DNA of 64,000 nucleotides from FEN-299 sp963717945 (GTDB lineage Bacteria; Acidobacteriota; Vicinamibacteria; Vicinamibacterales; Fen-181). The notes under the pieces are model-generated. The model made no database searches and was not told the origin of the DNA. It saw only the letters and a program-made list of their open reading frames with translations. Within the stretch, counting starts at the first letter, position 1, and each line of letters opens with the position of its first letter. A program made the translations under genes and the position numbers. Shown piece by piece: positions 18,295 to 27,367 of this stretch. Location: the NCBI GenBank assembly GCA_963717945.1, contig CAVQXT010000003.1:1364001-1428000 (forward strand), given 5' to 3'.

Positions 18295-18346
18295 GGCGCA
18301 TAGAATATACGCGCCTGGCATATTTCGTCCCCGGAGAAACACCGAC

Positions 18347-19462
18347 ATGAAAATCCCCGTCTTCGAGATGGAACGGATGCAGTCGACCTGGGAGAACCTC
18401 GTCGACTACGACATGAGCGAGAGCGGCGTCCGCCCGATCTCCCTGCGCGGCCTCGTCGAGATGGGGTTCGACCTCGACGCGGCCCTCGACCTGCCGCTCG
18501 GCTACAGCCAGTCGAACGGCACGCTCCCGCTCAGGGAGCGCCTCGCCGCCCTCTATCCCGGCTCGACGGTTGACCACATCGAAGTGACCAACGGCACCTC
18601 GGAGGCGAACTACCTGGTCGCCCTCTCGCTGCTCGAGCCGGGTGACGAGATGGCCATGGAGCTGCCCAACTACATGCAGCTCCGGGGAGTGCCCGAGAGC
18701 CTCCAGGCGAAGGTCCGGACGTTCACCCTCCGCCCGGACCGCCAGTGGGAGCCGGACTGGGAGGAATTCGAGCGGGCCGTCACGCCGCGCACGCGGCTGC
18801 TGTATCTCTCGAACCCGAACAACCCGTCGGGGGCCGTGCTCTCCGACGCCGCGATGCGGCGCATCGTCGCCCGGTGCGAGGAGACGGGCACGGTCGTCCT
18901 GGCCGACGAGGTCTATCTCGGCGCCGAGGTGGAGGGGGAGCGGACGAGGAGCTTCTGGGGCCTGAGCGACCGCGTGGTCGTCACGAGCGGTCTCTCGAAG
19001 GCCTACGGCATTCCCGGCGTGCGCGTCGGGTGGATCGTCGGCCCGCCGCGCCTGGTCGAAACCTGCTGGAGCCAGCACGACTACCTGACGATCGGCCCCA
19101 ACAAGCTGTCGGACCTGGTGGCCAGGGTGGCCGTCGCGCCCGACAACCGCGAGGCGCTCTACGCGCGCACCCGCGCCATCCTCCGCGAGAACCTGCCGAT
19201 CGTCGAACGGTGGGCGGCAGGTTTCGGCCGCCTGCTCGAGTTCAACCGGCCGCGAGCCGGGGCCATGACGCTCGTGCGATACCGGTCCGAAGTGCCGAGC
19301 CTCGACCTGTGCGAGCGGATCCGCGTCGAGCAGAGCACGCTGGTGGTGCCCGGCCGCCACGTCGGCCTCGAAGGCTACCTTCGCATTTGGTACGGCGGCA
19401 GGCAGGAGTACATCACCGAGGGCCTCCGGCGCATCGGCGCCGTGCTCTCGACGCTGGGCTGA
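18347..19462 (+). CDS. PLP-dependent class I/II aminotransferase
   Basis: A 371-residue fold-type I aminotransferase. The PLP lysine is K218 in TSGLSKAYGIPGVRVGW, NPNNPSG is the cofactor-ring motif, and LADEVYLGAEVEG holds the PLP-nitrogen aspartate. The N-terminal part (DYDMSESGVRPISL) resembles the branch that includes capreomycidine-synthase-like enzymes, but that is only a resemblance. GGAG lies about 11 nt before the ATG. It is divergent from the cyclodeaminase-like gene with only 52 bp between starts, so the two probably share a control region. DedA follows after 11 bp, likely co-transcribed. Confidence 0.88.
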   Translation: MKIPVFEMERMQSTWENLVDYDMSESGVRPISLRGLVEMGFDLDAALDLPLGYSQSNGTLPLRERLAALYPGSTVDHIEVTNGTSEANYLVALSLLEPGDEMAMELPNYMQLRGVPESLQAKVRTFTLRPDRQWEPDWEEFERAVTPRTRLLYLSNPNNPSGAVLSDAAMRRIVARCEETGTVVLADEVYLGAEVEGERTRSFWGLSDRVVVTSGLSKAYGIPGVRVGWIVGPPRLVETCWSQHDYLTIGPNKLSDLVARVAVAPDNREALYARTRAILRENLPIVERWAAGFGRLLEFNRPRAGAMTLVRYRSEVPSLDLCERIRVEQSTLVVPGRHVGLEGYLRIWYGGRQEYITEGLRRIGAVLSTLG

Positions 19463-19473
19463 CGCCTGAAGCC

Positions 19474-20118
19474 ATGCTGGGAGAGCACCTGTGGTCCGCC
19501 GTGAGCGCGGTTTCGCCGGTGGCGGTGGAACAGCGTCTGCTCGACTGGATCTCGCACTACGGGGTGCAGGCCATCTTCGGCCTCCAGGTGCTCGGCATCG
19601 TCGGGCTCCCGGTGCCCGACGAGCTGATGCTGACCATCGCCGGGACGCTCGTCCGGGCGGGCAAGCTGCCATTTGCGGGGACGCTGGCCGCCGCGATGGG
19701 CGGGGCGATGACCGGGATCACGGTCAGCTACCTGGCGGGGCGCTACATCGGGCTGGCCGCGCTCAGGAAGGTCGTCCACATCCCCGACGAGCCGCTGCGC
19801 CGCGTCGAGCGCTGGTTCCACCGGTCGGGCGGCTGGCTGCTGACGTTCGGCTACTTCATCCCCGGCGTCCGCCACGTGACGGCGATCGCCGCGGGGTCGT
19901 CCGGCCTCGGCTACGGGACGTTCGCCGCGTTCGCGTATCCGGGGGCGATCTTCTGGTCGTCGTTTTTCGTGACGACCGGGTACGTGCTCGGCGACCGGTG
20001 GCGATCCGCCTTCCAGGGGATCGACGGGAACGTCCGCCTCGCCGCCGCCGTGGCGGCGGCGGCCTACGTCGCGTACCTGGCGGTCGTGGCGGCGCGCTGG
20101 TACCGGCGACGCCGCTGA
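19474..20118 (+). CDS. DedA-family membrane protein
   Basis: A 214-residue integral membrane protein of the DedA/SNARE-associated (VTT) family, implicated in lipid-carrier or phospholipid translocation and membrane homeostasis. The signature FGYFIPGVRHVTAIAAG is present at about residues 127-143, with the family's conserved acidic residue in GLPVPDELML (about 47-56) in a re-entrant region, plus four to five membrane segments. It begins 11 bp after the aminotransferase stop and probably shares its transcript. The 3' end is 8 bp from the convergent M48 protease. Confidence 0.92.
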   Translation: MLGEHLWSAVSAVSPVAVEQRLLDWISHYGVQAIFGLQVLGIVGLPVPDELMLTIAGTLVRAGKLPFAGTLAAAMGGAMTGITVSYLAGRYIGLAALRKVVHIPDEPLRRVERWFHRSGGWLLTFGYFIPGVRHVTAIAAGSSGLGYGTFAAFAYPGAIFWSSFFVTTGYVLGDRWRSAFQGIDGNVRLAAAVAAAAYVAYLAVVAARWYRRRR

Positions 20119-20126
20119 CCCGGCCC

Positions 20127-21614
20127 CTACCTGAAGCTGACGGCCCTCAACACGCTCTCGTAAGTTGGGCGCAGCTCCTCGAAATCACTCTCGGGCGCGA
20201 CGAACACGAGGTAGATGAACCCGTTGTCCACCGAGGTGTCCGGGAACATCACCATCCAGTCGCGCTCGCGCAGCCGCCGGCCGTTTGTCACGATGGGAGA
20301 CTCGGCCATGAGGTCCACGGTGACGCCCGCGAGCCCGTTGACGGTGATCGCCCGTGAGGGGCCCGCGGCGCGCATGCCGGGATTGGACTTCTGCATGGCC
20401 TCCACGACGTGGCGCAGGGCCTCGTCGATCGTGCGGGCGCCGGGGTCCCGACCCTTGGTGACGATGACGCCGTAGGCGAGGTTGCCGTCGACGACGCCGG
20501 CGGCCGGCGCGATCGTCGTGCCGCTGTCGCTCTCGCGGCCGAGCGCCTGCCAGTTCTCCGGGTAGAACAGGCTCACGCCGTTTCGTGTCAGCGGCCTGAA
20601 CAGGCCGCTCGGCTTGACCCGGGAATAATAGGCGCTGGGCGCGGCGCCGATCTCCGGCACGCCGATGCCCGGCGATGCCGGGGCGGACGCGAGGTCCGCC
20701 GGCGTCGCGCCGGACGACGTGTTCTGGCGCGCCCACAACCCGGATTTCGCGCCGGCGTCGATTTCCTGGGCCGTATAGACCGTGACCGACTTCGCGTCCT
20801 CTTGCGCGCGCGCGAAGGCGGCGCTCGACGCCGCGTAGCGCTTCGGAGGCCAGCTCGCCACCTGCTGGCCGAGGGCGGCCTCGCGGTTCCCCGGGTTCGG
20901 ATGGTCGCTGAGGATCTGCGGCGGATTGCCTCCCTGGGCCGCGAGCTGCTTGAAGAAGTCGGCCAGCGCGCGGGGGTCGTAGCCGGCGTTGTACATGATG
21001 ATGGCGCCCACCGAATCGGCCTGGGCCTCGTCGGTGCGCGAGTACTTCATGCTCCACATGCCGCCGCCGATCTTGGTCAGCTGGCCCGTCAGCTCGCCGC
21101 CGAACCCGCCGATGATCTGGCCGGCGATCTGGCCGAGCCCGGCCAGCAGGCTGGGGGCGGTGTTCTTCTTCATCTGCTTGACGGAGTGCTGCATGTAGAC
21201 GTGCGCCATCTCGTGAGCCATGACACCGGCCAGCTGGGCTTCGTTCTGCGCGGCGGTGATGGTTCCGACATTCACGAACATGGGGCCGCCGGGCAGGGCG
21301 AACGCGTTGATCTCCTTCTGCGCGACGATGTGGAATTCCCAGGGCCAGGAGTTCTCGGCCGGGATCACGGCCGCCAGCTTCTCGCCCAGTCTCCTGACGT
21401 AACGAGTGTCGGGGCTCGAGTCTGGCAGCACCGGCATCTGCTTGTAGACCTCGGCCATGGCGTCCCGGCCGAGCTTCAGCTGGTCGGCTTTGCTGACTCC
21501 GGCATTGCCCGGGTCGGGAAGGACCGGGGCGGACGCCGCCGACAGCGCGATCCACGCGGTGACGATCACCGCCAGGCTCGACGCGCCGCAAGAGGCGAGT
21601 CGCGGGCGATTCAT
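20127..21614 (-). CDS. Secreted M48-family zinc metalloprotease
   Basis: A 495-residue exported protease of the M48 (BepA/YfgC-like) group, which acts in outer-membrane quality control. After a signal peptide (cleavage around residue 28), the HEMAH zinc motif is in VMAHEMAHVYMQHS and the third ligand glutamate in DEAQADSVGA. The C-terminal 200 residues lack the TPR repeats of BepA; they form an uncharacterised beta-rich domain beginning around the GVSLFYPENW strand. GGGAGGAG precedes the ATG at 21614. It is divergent from a TolB-like gene; both face the periplasm and their gap carries a perfect palindrome. Confidence 0.9.
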   Translation of the reverse strand: MNRPRLASCGASSLAVIVTAWIALSAASAPVLPDPGNAGVSKADQLKLGRDAMAEVYKQMPVLPDSSPDTRYVRRLGEKLAAVIPAENSWPWEFHIVAQKEINAFALPGGPMFVNVGTITAAQNEAQLAGVMAHEMAHVYMQHSVKQMKKNTAPSLLAGLGQIAGQIIGGFGGELTGQLTKIGGGMWSMKYSRTDEAQADSVGAIIMYNAGYDPRALADFFKQLAAQGGNPPQILSDHPNPGNREAALGQQVASWPPKRYAASSAAFARAQEDAKSVTVYTAQEIDAGAKSGLWARQNTSSGATPADLASAPASPGIGVPEIGAAPSAYYSRVKPSGLFRPLTRNGVSLFYPENWQALGRESDSGTTIAPAAGVVDGNLAYGVIVTKGRDPGARTIDEALRHVVEAMQKSNPGMRAAGPSRAITVNGLAGVTVDLMAESPIVTNGRRLRERDWMVMFPDTSVDNGFIYLVFVAPESDFEELRPTYESVLRAVSFR

Positions 21615-21663
21615 GAGTGCTCCTCCCGGTGAGGCCAGGTCACTGTGGCAGGACGAATGCTGT

Positions 21664-21679
21664 AGCGTAACATTACGCT
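21664..21679. promoter_or_regulatory. Perfect palindrome AGCGTAA-CA-TTACGCT in a divergent gap
   Basis: Seven-base arms with a 2-bp spacer lie about midway between the M48 start (21614) and the TolB-like start (21726). The symmetric design and position suit an operator that controls one or both envelope genes. The regulator is unknown; no regulator gene is adjacent. Confidence 0.45.
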
Positions 21680-21725
21680 TGGTCCCTCGTCTGCCGTCCG
21701 GACGAACTCGCTCACCCGAGGCCCG

Positions 21726-23051
21726 ATGCGCCGCGCCCTCCGTCTTGCCGCGCCCCTCCTCCTGATGGCGGCCGTCGTCGTCACGCTGGTGCTCAGCCCC
21801 GGCGTGCAGCCGCCCGAGCGGGTGCGGCGTCGCGAGACGGCGCGCCATGTCACGATCGGCGCCGGCCATGGCGGGGCACCGACACTCCGGCTGCTGCCGA
21901 TCACGGCGGCGGGCGGCCCCGCGAACCTCGAAGGCGTGGCCGCGCTGGTCGGCGACGTGCTTCGGGCCGACCTCGCCTACGAAGATGTCTTCGATCTCGT
22001 TCCGGTCGAAGCCGGCGGTGCCGGCGCCGCGCCACCCGCGGATGGCGTCCTCTCGGGCCAGGTCCGTCTCGAGGAGGGCGCGCTGCGGCTCGAGGTGCGA
22101 CTCCGCGAAACCTCTGGAGGCCGGCTCGCGTTCGCCCGAGAATACGCCGGCCGCGAGGGGGTCGCGCGGCTGATGGCGCACGTGGCGGCCGACGAGATCC
22201 TCGCCGACCAGGCGGGCGTCCGGGGCGTGGCGAGCTCCCGCCTCGCGTTCGTGTCGGACCGGGTGGGCGCGTTCAACGAACCGACGGGCGCGCGGCGCCA
22301 TGTCAAAGAGATCTTCGTGTCCGGCTACGATGGCGCCGGCGAGGAGCGGGTCACCGTGGACGGCGACCTCGACCTGACGCCGGCCTGGTCGCCCGACGGC
22401 CGCGTCCTGGCCTACACGTGCTACCGCCCCGGTTATCAGGACATCTTCATGACCGATCTCGCGACGCGCCGGCAATGGTCGGCGACCGGCGGGCGCGGCA
22501 GGAACTGGCTGCCGGCGTGGTCGCCCGACGGAACCGAGATCGCGTTCGCCTCGAGCCGCGACGGGGCCGAGGCCATCTACGTGATGAACGCGGATCGGAC
22601 CGGGCTGCGGCGCCTGACGACCGGCCGGGCCATCGACACCTCGCCGGCCTGGTCGCCCGACGGCCGGCGGATCGCATTCACGTCGGACCGGACCGGCTCG
22701 CCGCAAATCTGGGTGATGGGCGCCGACGGCTCGAACCCCGAGCCCCTGACGAAGGAGAAGTACTGCGACCGGCCGAGCTGGTCGCCCGGGCCGGACGACG
22801 AGATTGCCTATGTGTCCCTGACGGGCACCGGCTTCGACATCAAGGTGATCGAGACGGCCACGCGGCGCACCCGGCAACTGACATTCGGGCCGGTCAACGA
22901 GAGCCCGGCGTTCTCGCCCAACGGGCGGCACATCGCGTTCACGTCCACGCGAAGCGGCTCGCAGCAGATCTGGACGATGACGCGGATGGGGACCGACCCG
23001 CGCCAGGTGACGCGGACGGGGAACAACTCCATGCCGGCCTGGTCGCGATAG
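21726..23051 (+). CDS. TolB-like beta-propeller protein
   Basis: A 441-residue exported protein of TolB type, the periplasmic propeller of the Tol-Pal envelope system. Residues 1-28 are a signal or membrane segment. Residues 50-165 resemble the TolB amino domain, and 170-440 form a six-bladed propeller with PAWSPDGRRIAFTSDR-type WD40-like repeats. TolA, TolQ, TolR and Pal genes are not adjacent, so it may be an accessory TolB paralogue. The ATG at 21726 has no strong ribosome site. It is divergent from the M48 protease. Confidence 0.85.
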   Translation: MRRALRLAAPLLLMAAVVVTLVLSPGVQPPERVRRRETARHVTIGAGHGGAPTLRLLPITAAGGPANLEGVAALVGDVLRADLAYEDVFDLVPVEAGGAGAAPPADGVLSGQVRLEEGALRLEVRLRETSGGRLAFAREYAGREGVARLMAHVAADEILADQAGVRGVASSRLAFVSDRVGAFNEPTGARRHVKEIFVSGYDGAGEERVTVDGDLDLTPAWSPDGRVLAYTCYRPGYQDIFMTDLATRRQWSATGGRGRNWLPAWSPDGTEIAFASSRDGAEAIYVMNADRTGLRRLTTGRAIDTSPAWSPDGRRIAFTSDRTGSPQIWVMGADGSNPEPLTKEKYCDRPSWSPGPDDEIAYVSLTGTGFDIKVIETATRRTRQLTFGPVNESPAFSPNGRHIAFTSTRSGSQQIWTMTRMGTDPRQVTRTGNNSMPAWSR

Positions 23052-23197
23052 GCGCCGCGGAGCCCTATTTTCTTGACAACTTCGCGCGGCCGAATCACTC
23101 TCTGTCCGAATTCTCACCCCGGCCTGCCTGGTGTCCCCCCGCTCCGGGCTCGGCGTGTCGTCTGCGTCCCCGTGCGCAAACGGCGGAAAGGCTTGCG

Positions 23198-24811
23198 ATG
23201 TTTCGTCCCCTGGCGCTCGCTCTCACGTTCCTCGTCCTGGCCCTCCCTTCCAGCGATTCGATCGTGATCGCCCGTTCGCAGGCGGCCCCGGCGGCCACTT
23301 CAGGCGCCGGCCTGGTGCCGGTGGACGTGCAGGTGCTCGACCGCAACGGCAGACCCCTGACCGGCCTCACGCAGGCCGATTTCACCATTCTCGAAGACGG
23401 GGCCCCGCAGCAGGTTCGCTACTTCTCGCCGGTCGCCATGACGGCCGGCACCGCCGCGCCCGACGCGAAGCCGGTTCTCAGGAAGGGGCTCTCGGCCATC
23501 CCCCAGGATCACCGCATCTTCGTGTTCGCCCTCGGCCTGGGGCGGCTCGAGGACCCGTCGGGGACAATCAGCGGCCTCCTGAAGTTCGTCAAGACGCGGC
23601 TGCTGCCGCAGGACCAGGTGGCCATCTTCGCCTACGACCGGGCGCTCGACTTCACGACCGATCACCAGAAGGTGGCGGACGCCCTGGAGCGGTTCAAGAA
23701 GGGGCACCCGGCCGTAAGCTTCGAGCTCGCCGCGCAGCTCGGGCCGACGGGGATGGCGCCGCTCTATGGCACCCGCGCGCTCACCAAGAAGCTGCAGACC
23801 CGAATCGACGAGCTCGTGCTCGGCCCCGGGGCGCCGCCGGCGACGCTTCTGACCTACGAGGTGCTCCAGCCGGAGCAGATCGGCCGCATCTCGTTCGACA
23901 GTTTCATGGCTTCGTGCGCCACCAGCCTCGACGACCAGAACAGCCTGAACGCGCTCATGGGCTACCTCCGGTACTTCGAGGGGAAGAAGCACGTCATCTT
24001 CGTCACCGAAAAGGGGCTGCTCTGGCCGAGCGGCGAGAACGACCGCGCGGTGGCCGCGCTGGCCAACGACGCGCGCGTGTCGATCCACTCCATCCAGACC
24101 GGGGGCCTGCTGGATCCGGAGATCGCCCACGAGTTGGACGCGACCGTGCAGCAAGCGGCGTCGTTCAAGAGCCTGCGGACGATGGCGGAGCTGAGCGGCG
24201 GCCTGCCGGCGATTACCGAGAAGGGCCAATCGGCGCTCGATCGGCTCGACGAGGCGACGCGGTCGGGCTACCTGCTCGGGTTCCAGTCCTCGAGCGCCAC
24301 GTGGGACGGCAGCTACCGCAATCTCGTCGTGAAAGTGAACCGGCCGGACGTGACCGTCCTCTACCGGCACGGCTATTACCGGATGCCGGGCGACGGCGGG
24401 TTCGACCGGCGCTCGCTCATCACCAACGATCGCCTGTCGGCCGGGGGGAATTTCCGCCGCGAGGTGGACGACATCAAGGTGAAGGCGGCGGTCTCTCAAC
24501 AGGGCGGCACGAGCCTGGTGGCCGAGGGGACGTTCGACCTCACCCGGGTGAAGATGGTTCCGGTGGACGGGGCGCGGGTGGGCCTGTTGAACGTGGTCGT
24601 CTACTGCCTGGACCGCGGCACCAACTCCATGGGGCAGCACAGCCAGGCGCTGTCGGTCAAGATTCCCGAGGCCGACTTCGAGCGGGTCCTCAAGGAAGGC
24701 TACCCGTTCCGGCTCCAGTTCCCGATCATCCGCGGCACGCAGACCGTGCGAATCATCGTGTATGACTTCGGGTCAGATCTGATCGGCCGGTCCGACCAGC
24801 ACGTCCGCTGA
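23198..24811 (+). CDS. VWFA-related acidobacterial-family secreted protein
   Basis: A 537-residue exported protein of the VWFA-related family expanded in Acidobacteriota. A signal peptide (1-28) is followed by a beta-sandwich with VPVDVQVLDRNGRPLTGLTQ and the family hallmark FTILEDGAPQQV (about 56-67). A von Willebrand A-like domain follows (about 105-340, with KKHVIFVTEKGLLW and SGYLLGFQ). The Asp-x-Ser-x-Ser metal site normally in the first strand is not evident (IFVFALGLGRLEDPSG), so metal-dependent adhesion is doubtful. Function unknown; likely cell-surface binding. The DUF4010 gene follows after 16 bp and may be co-transcribed. Confidence 0.88.
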   Translation: MFRPLALALTFLVLALPSSDSIVIARSQAAPAATSGAGLVPVDVQVLDRNGRPLTGLTQADFTILEDGAPQQVRYFSPVAMTAGTAAPDAKPVLRKGLSAIPQDHRIFVFALGLGRLEDPSGTISGLLKFVKTRLLPQDQVAIFAYDRALDFTTDHQKVADALERFKKGHPAVSFELAAQLGPTGMAPLYGTRALTKKLQTRIDELVLGPGAPPATLLTYEVLQPEQIGRISFDSFMASCATSLDDQNSLNALMGYLRYFEGKKHVIFVTEKGLLWPSGENDRAVAALANDARVSIHSIQTGGLLDPEIAHELDATVQQAASFKSLRTMAELSGGLPAITEKGQSALDRLDEATRSGYLLGFQSSSATWDGSYRNLVVKVNRPDVTVLYRHGYYRMPGDGGFDRRSLITNDRLSAGGNFRREVDDIKVKAAVSQQGGTSLVAEGTFDLTRVKMVPVDGARVGLLNVVVYCLDRGTNSMGQHSQALSVKIPEADFERVLKEGYPFRLQFPIIRGTQTVRIIVYDFGSDLIGRSDQHVR

Positions 24812-24827
24812 AGGGAGGACCACGCCG

Positions 24828-26153
24828 GTGATCACGCCCGACATCATCGCGCCGTTCCTGCTGACCATCGGCGTCAGCTTCCTCATCGGCATCGGCCTGC
24901 GGGAGTACTACGAGAGCGAGGCCAAGTTCGAGACGTTCGGCACGGTCCGGACCTTCGTCTTCATCGGCATGCTCGGCTTCGTGCTCTTCCGGCTCCCGGC
25001 GGTCGGGAACGAGTCGTTCCTGGCCGGGTTCGGCGCGCTCTCGCTGTTCCTCCTCATCTACTACGGCAACAAGGTCCTGCAGAAGAAGAGCCCCGGGATG
25101 ATCGGCGTCCTGATGGCCCTGCTGACCTACGCCGCCGGGCCAATCGCGCTCGTCTACCCGCAGTGGTACCTCGTCCTGATCGCGATCAGCGTCCTGCTGG
25201 TGCTGCACTCGAAGGGGCGCATCCGGCGGTTCACCGATCGGCTCCAGACCGGCGAGGTGGTGACGGCCTGCAAGTTCCTCGCGATCATCGGCGTGGTGCT
25301 GCCGCTCATCCCGGAGGCCCTGCCGGCAGGCCAGGGGCCGGTGTGGCAGTTCTTCGCCGTGCTGCCGGTCACGCCGAGGCAGATCTGGCTGGCCGTCGTG
25401 ATCACGACGGGGATCTCCTACCTGGGGTACGTGCTCCAGACCTATCTCTTCCCGCACAAGGGCCTCGTGCTCGCGGGCCTGGTCGGCGGCCTCTACTCGA
25501 GCACCGTGACCGTGCTCGTGGTGGCGAAGAAGTCGAAGGCGTCGCCGGCCATCGCGCGCCAGGCGGCGATGGCCATCCTGCTGGCCGTGTCGATGATGTA
25601 CGTCCGGCTGCTCGCCCTCGTGGTGATTTTCCGGCCGATGTCGGTGAAGTCCGTCGGTCCGGCGCTCGCCGTGTTTGCCGGGCTGGCGGCCGCCTACGTC
25701 CTCTGGCTCCGGCGGGGCGGTGGCGCGGAGGACGTGGCGGCCGTGGCGCCGCCGGCGGCGGGCGGCCAGAACGGCGGCGTCGCCGAAGAGCCGGCGCTTC
25801 GCAGGAACCCGCTGGAGCTCAGCGCCGCGGTCGTGTTCGCCGTGCTCTTCACGGCCGTGTCGCTGGCGACGAAGTACGTGGTCGTATACTTCAAAGATGT
25901 CGGCTTGCACCTGCTGTCGTTCGTCGTCGGCTTCTCGGACATCACGCCGTTTGTGGTGTCGCTGCTCCAGGGCAGCTTCGGCATCGCCGAACGGCAGATC
26001 GTGCAGGCGACGATCATCGCCGCCGCGAGCAACAACCTGCTCAAGCTGGGCTACACCTACGCGTTCGGGTCCCGTCGGACGGCGAACCTGGTGGCGCCGG
26101 GCATGAGCGTCCTGGTCATCGTGTCCGTCGTGTACGTGCTCATCGGGGTCTGA
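24828..26153 (+). CDS. MgtC/DUF4010-family integral membrane protein
   Basis: A 441-residue multi-pass protein with an N-terminal MgtC/SapB-like part (GIGLREYYESEAKFETFGTV, about residues 20-40) and a C-terminal DUF4010 domain containing GLVGGLYSSTVTVLVVAKKS and SFVVGFSDITPFVVSLLQG. Eleven to thirteen hydrophobic segments are apparent, with a short Gly/Ala-rich loop near residues 300-325. MgtC proteins are linked to magnesium stress and virulence; the role of the DUF4010 form is unknown. The start is the GTG at 24828, with GGGAGG 9 nt upstream. Confidence 0.88.
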   Translation: MITPDIIAPFLLTIGVSFLIGIGLREYYESEAKFETFGTVRTFVFIGMLGFVLFRLPAVGNESFLAGFGALSLFLLIYYGNKVLQKKSPGMIGVLMALLTYAAGPIALVYPQWYLVLIAISVLLVLHSKGRIRRFTDRLQTGEVVTACKFLAIIGVVLPLIPEALPAGQGPVWQFFAVLPVTPRQIWLAVVITTGISYLGYVLQTYLFPHKGLVLAGLVGGLYSSTVTVLVVAKKSKASPAIARQAAMAILLAVSMMYVRLLALVVIFRPMSVKSVGPALAVFAGLAAAYVLWLRRGGGAEDVAAVAPPAAGGQNGGVAEEPALRRNPLELSAAVVFAVLFTAVSLATKYVVVYFKDVGLHLLSFVVGFSDITPFVVSLLQGSFGIAERQIVQATIIAAASNNLLKLGYTYAFGSRRTANLVAPGMSVLVIVSVVYVLIGV

Positions 26154-26191
26154 GGGCGGCGGCGTGGCGGCGGCAATCGGAGGGGCGGAAG

Positions 26192-26785
26192 ATGCGTGAC
26201 GAGATGGTGCTGTGCTTCCCGCGGACGCTGCTGGACGAGATCGGGCCGTTCGACGGCGTGTCGACCAACGTGTCCGCCTTCGTGCCGCGAATCCTCGAGG
26301 CGGAGAACACGCGGTTCATCCCGCGGTCGGCGGCCGAGGACGACCCGTCGCACAAGCAGGTCATCCCGTACGTCCTCATCCGGAAGGGCGACAGCTACCT
26401 CCACTACGTGCGGGGCAAGGGTTCGGGCGAGAAGCGGCTCGTGTCGCTCGGCTCGATCGGCATCGGCGGCCACATCAACCACGACGACCAGAGCCTGTTT
26501 CTCGCGGGCCTGGAGTTTTACGAGGAGGCCCTCCAGCGCGAGCTGCACGAGGAGCTGCGGATGGACGGGCGCTTCGAGACGCGGGCGATCGCGCTCATCA
26601 ACGACGACTCGACGCCGGTCGGCCGCGTTCATTTCGGGATCGTGCACGTGTGCGAGCTCGGCGAGCAGAACGTGGCGAAGGGGGAGGCCTGCATCACCGA
26701 CCTCCAGTTCCTGACCGTGCCCGAGCTGCGCGCGCGCCGCGACCGGATGGAGACCTGGTCGCAGCTCTGCCTCGATCTGCTGTGA
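26192..26785 (+). CDS. Nudix-like protein
   Basis: A 197-residue cytoplasmic protein with a Nudix-type core. A glycine-rich stretch GIGGHINHDD (about residues 91-100) is followed by EEALQRELHEELRMDG (about 111-126), matching the REx2EE part of the Nudix box with a longer than usual spacer. It would hydrolyse a nucleoside diphosphate derivative if active. Homologous proteins are often loosely annotated as phosphoesterases. The ribosome site GGAGGGG precedes the ATG. It lies 38 bp after the DUF4010 gene in the same direction. Confidence 0.75.
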   Translation: MRDEMVLCFPRTLLDEIGPFDGVSTNVSAFVPRILEAENTRFIPRSAAEDDPSHKQVIPYVLIRKGDSYLHYVRGKGSGEKRLVSLGSIGIGGHINHDDQSLFLAGLEFYEEALQRELHEELRMDGRFETRAIALINDDSTPVGRVHFGIVHVCELGEQNVAKGEACITDLQFLTVPELRARRDRMETWSQLCLDLL

Positions 26786-26787
26786 GG

Positions 26788-26876
26788 CGGTGGGCGCAGA
26801 CCTGAAGGCCTGCGCTATCTGACGACCGGGCGGAGAACCACAGATAGCGCAGGGCTTCAGCCCTGCGCGGCAGCGT
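26788..26876. repeat. Bipartite hairpin element REP-A, copy 1
   Basis: An 89-bp element made of two outward-facing hairpins, GCGCAGACCTGAAGGCCTGCGC (26794-26815, one mismatch) and GCGCAGGGCTTCAGCCCTGCGC (26847-26868), linked by TATCT...AGATA. It is about 94% identical (5 mismatches in 89) to the reverse complement of 30850-30938, with a third relative at 55322-55411. It sits directly after the Nudix-like stop codon and may act as a transcription barrier. Confidence 0.9.
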
Positions 26877-26911
26877 AAGGCGTGAGGCGCAAGGCGTAAG
26901 GCGTAAGGAGA
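26877..26911. repeat. 7-bp tandem repeat array overlapping a ribosome site
   Basis: Five heptamers: AAGGCGT, GAGGCGC, AAGGCGT, AAGGCGT, AAGGAGA. The last unit provides the AAGGAG ribosome binding site of the ybjQ-like gene, 6 nt before its ATG. The array directly abuts REP-A copy 1. Confidence 0.85.
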
Positions 26912-26916
26912 CTGAG

Positions 26917-27261
26917 ATGAGCACGATGGTGGACCCGCATTTCGTGACCACCGGCACCGAGCTGACCGGCTACCGCGTGGTGCGCAACCTCGGGATCGTC
27001 CGCGGCATCGTCGTGAGATCGAGGAGCGTGGTGGGGACCTTCGGCGCGTCGCTGCAGACGCTGCTCGGCGGCAACATCACGATCTTCTCGTCCCTGTGCG
27101 AGAGGACGAGGCAGGAGGCGTTCGACCTCCTGCTGGAGCACGCCGGCGAGCGCGGCGCGAACGCCATCCTGGCGATGCGCTACGACGCCAACGACGTGAT
27201 GAGCGGCGTCACCGAGGTGCTCGCCTACGGCACGGCCGTCTACGTGGAGCCGATGTCCTGA
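26917..27261 (+). CDS. YbjQ/UPF0145 family protein
   Basis: A 114-residue protein of the YbjQ/UPF0145 family, which forms pentameric rings and is of unknown biochemical role (sometimes called heavy-metal-binding domain). The family pattern is complete: GYRVVRNLGIVRGIVVRSRS, then SLCERTRQEAFDLLLEHAGERGA, then NAILAMRYDAN and the final YGTAVYVEP strand. The length is normal. Its ribosome site AAGGAG belongs to a 7-bp repeat array. Confidence 0.92.
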   Translation: MSTMVDPHFVTTGTELTGYRVVRNLGIVRGIVVRSRSVVGTFGASLQTLLGGNITIFSSLCERTRQEAFDLLLEHAGERGANAILAMRYDANDVMSGVTEVLAYGTAVYVEPMS

Positions 27262-27262
27262 C

Positions 27263-27280
27263 GCCGGCCAGGAGGCCGGC
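27263..27280. terminator. GC-rich hairpin after the ybjQ-like gene
   Basis: GCCGGCC-AGGA-GGCCGGC begins 2 nt after the stop codon. There is no U-tract, so intrinsic termination is uncertain. An almost identical hairpin lies at 28063-28080, so this is also a dispersed repeat. Confidence 0.5.
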
Positions 27281-27367
27281 GCCACACATCGTGCCGCTCC
27301 CGTCCGCCTTCGCCCTATCGGGGTTCCCGGCGGTCGGCCAGCTCGCGTGAAACGCGTCAGACGGTGT

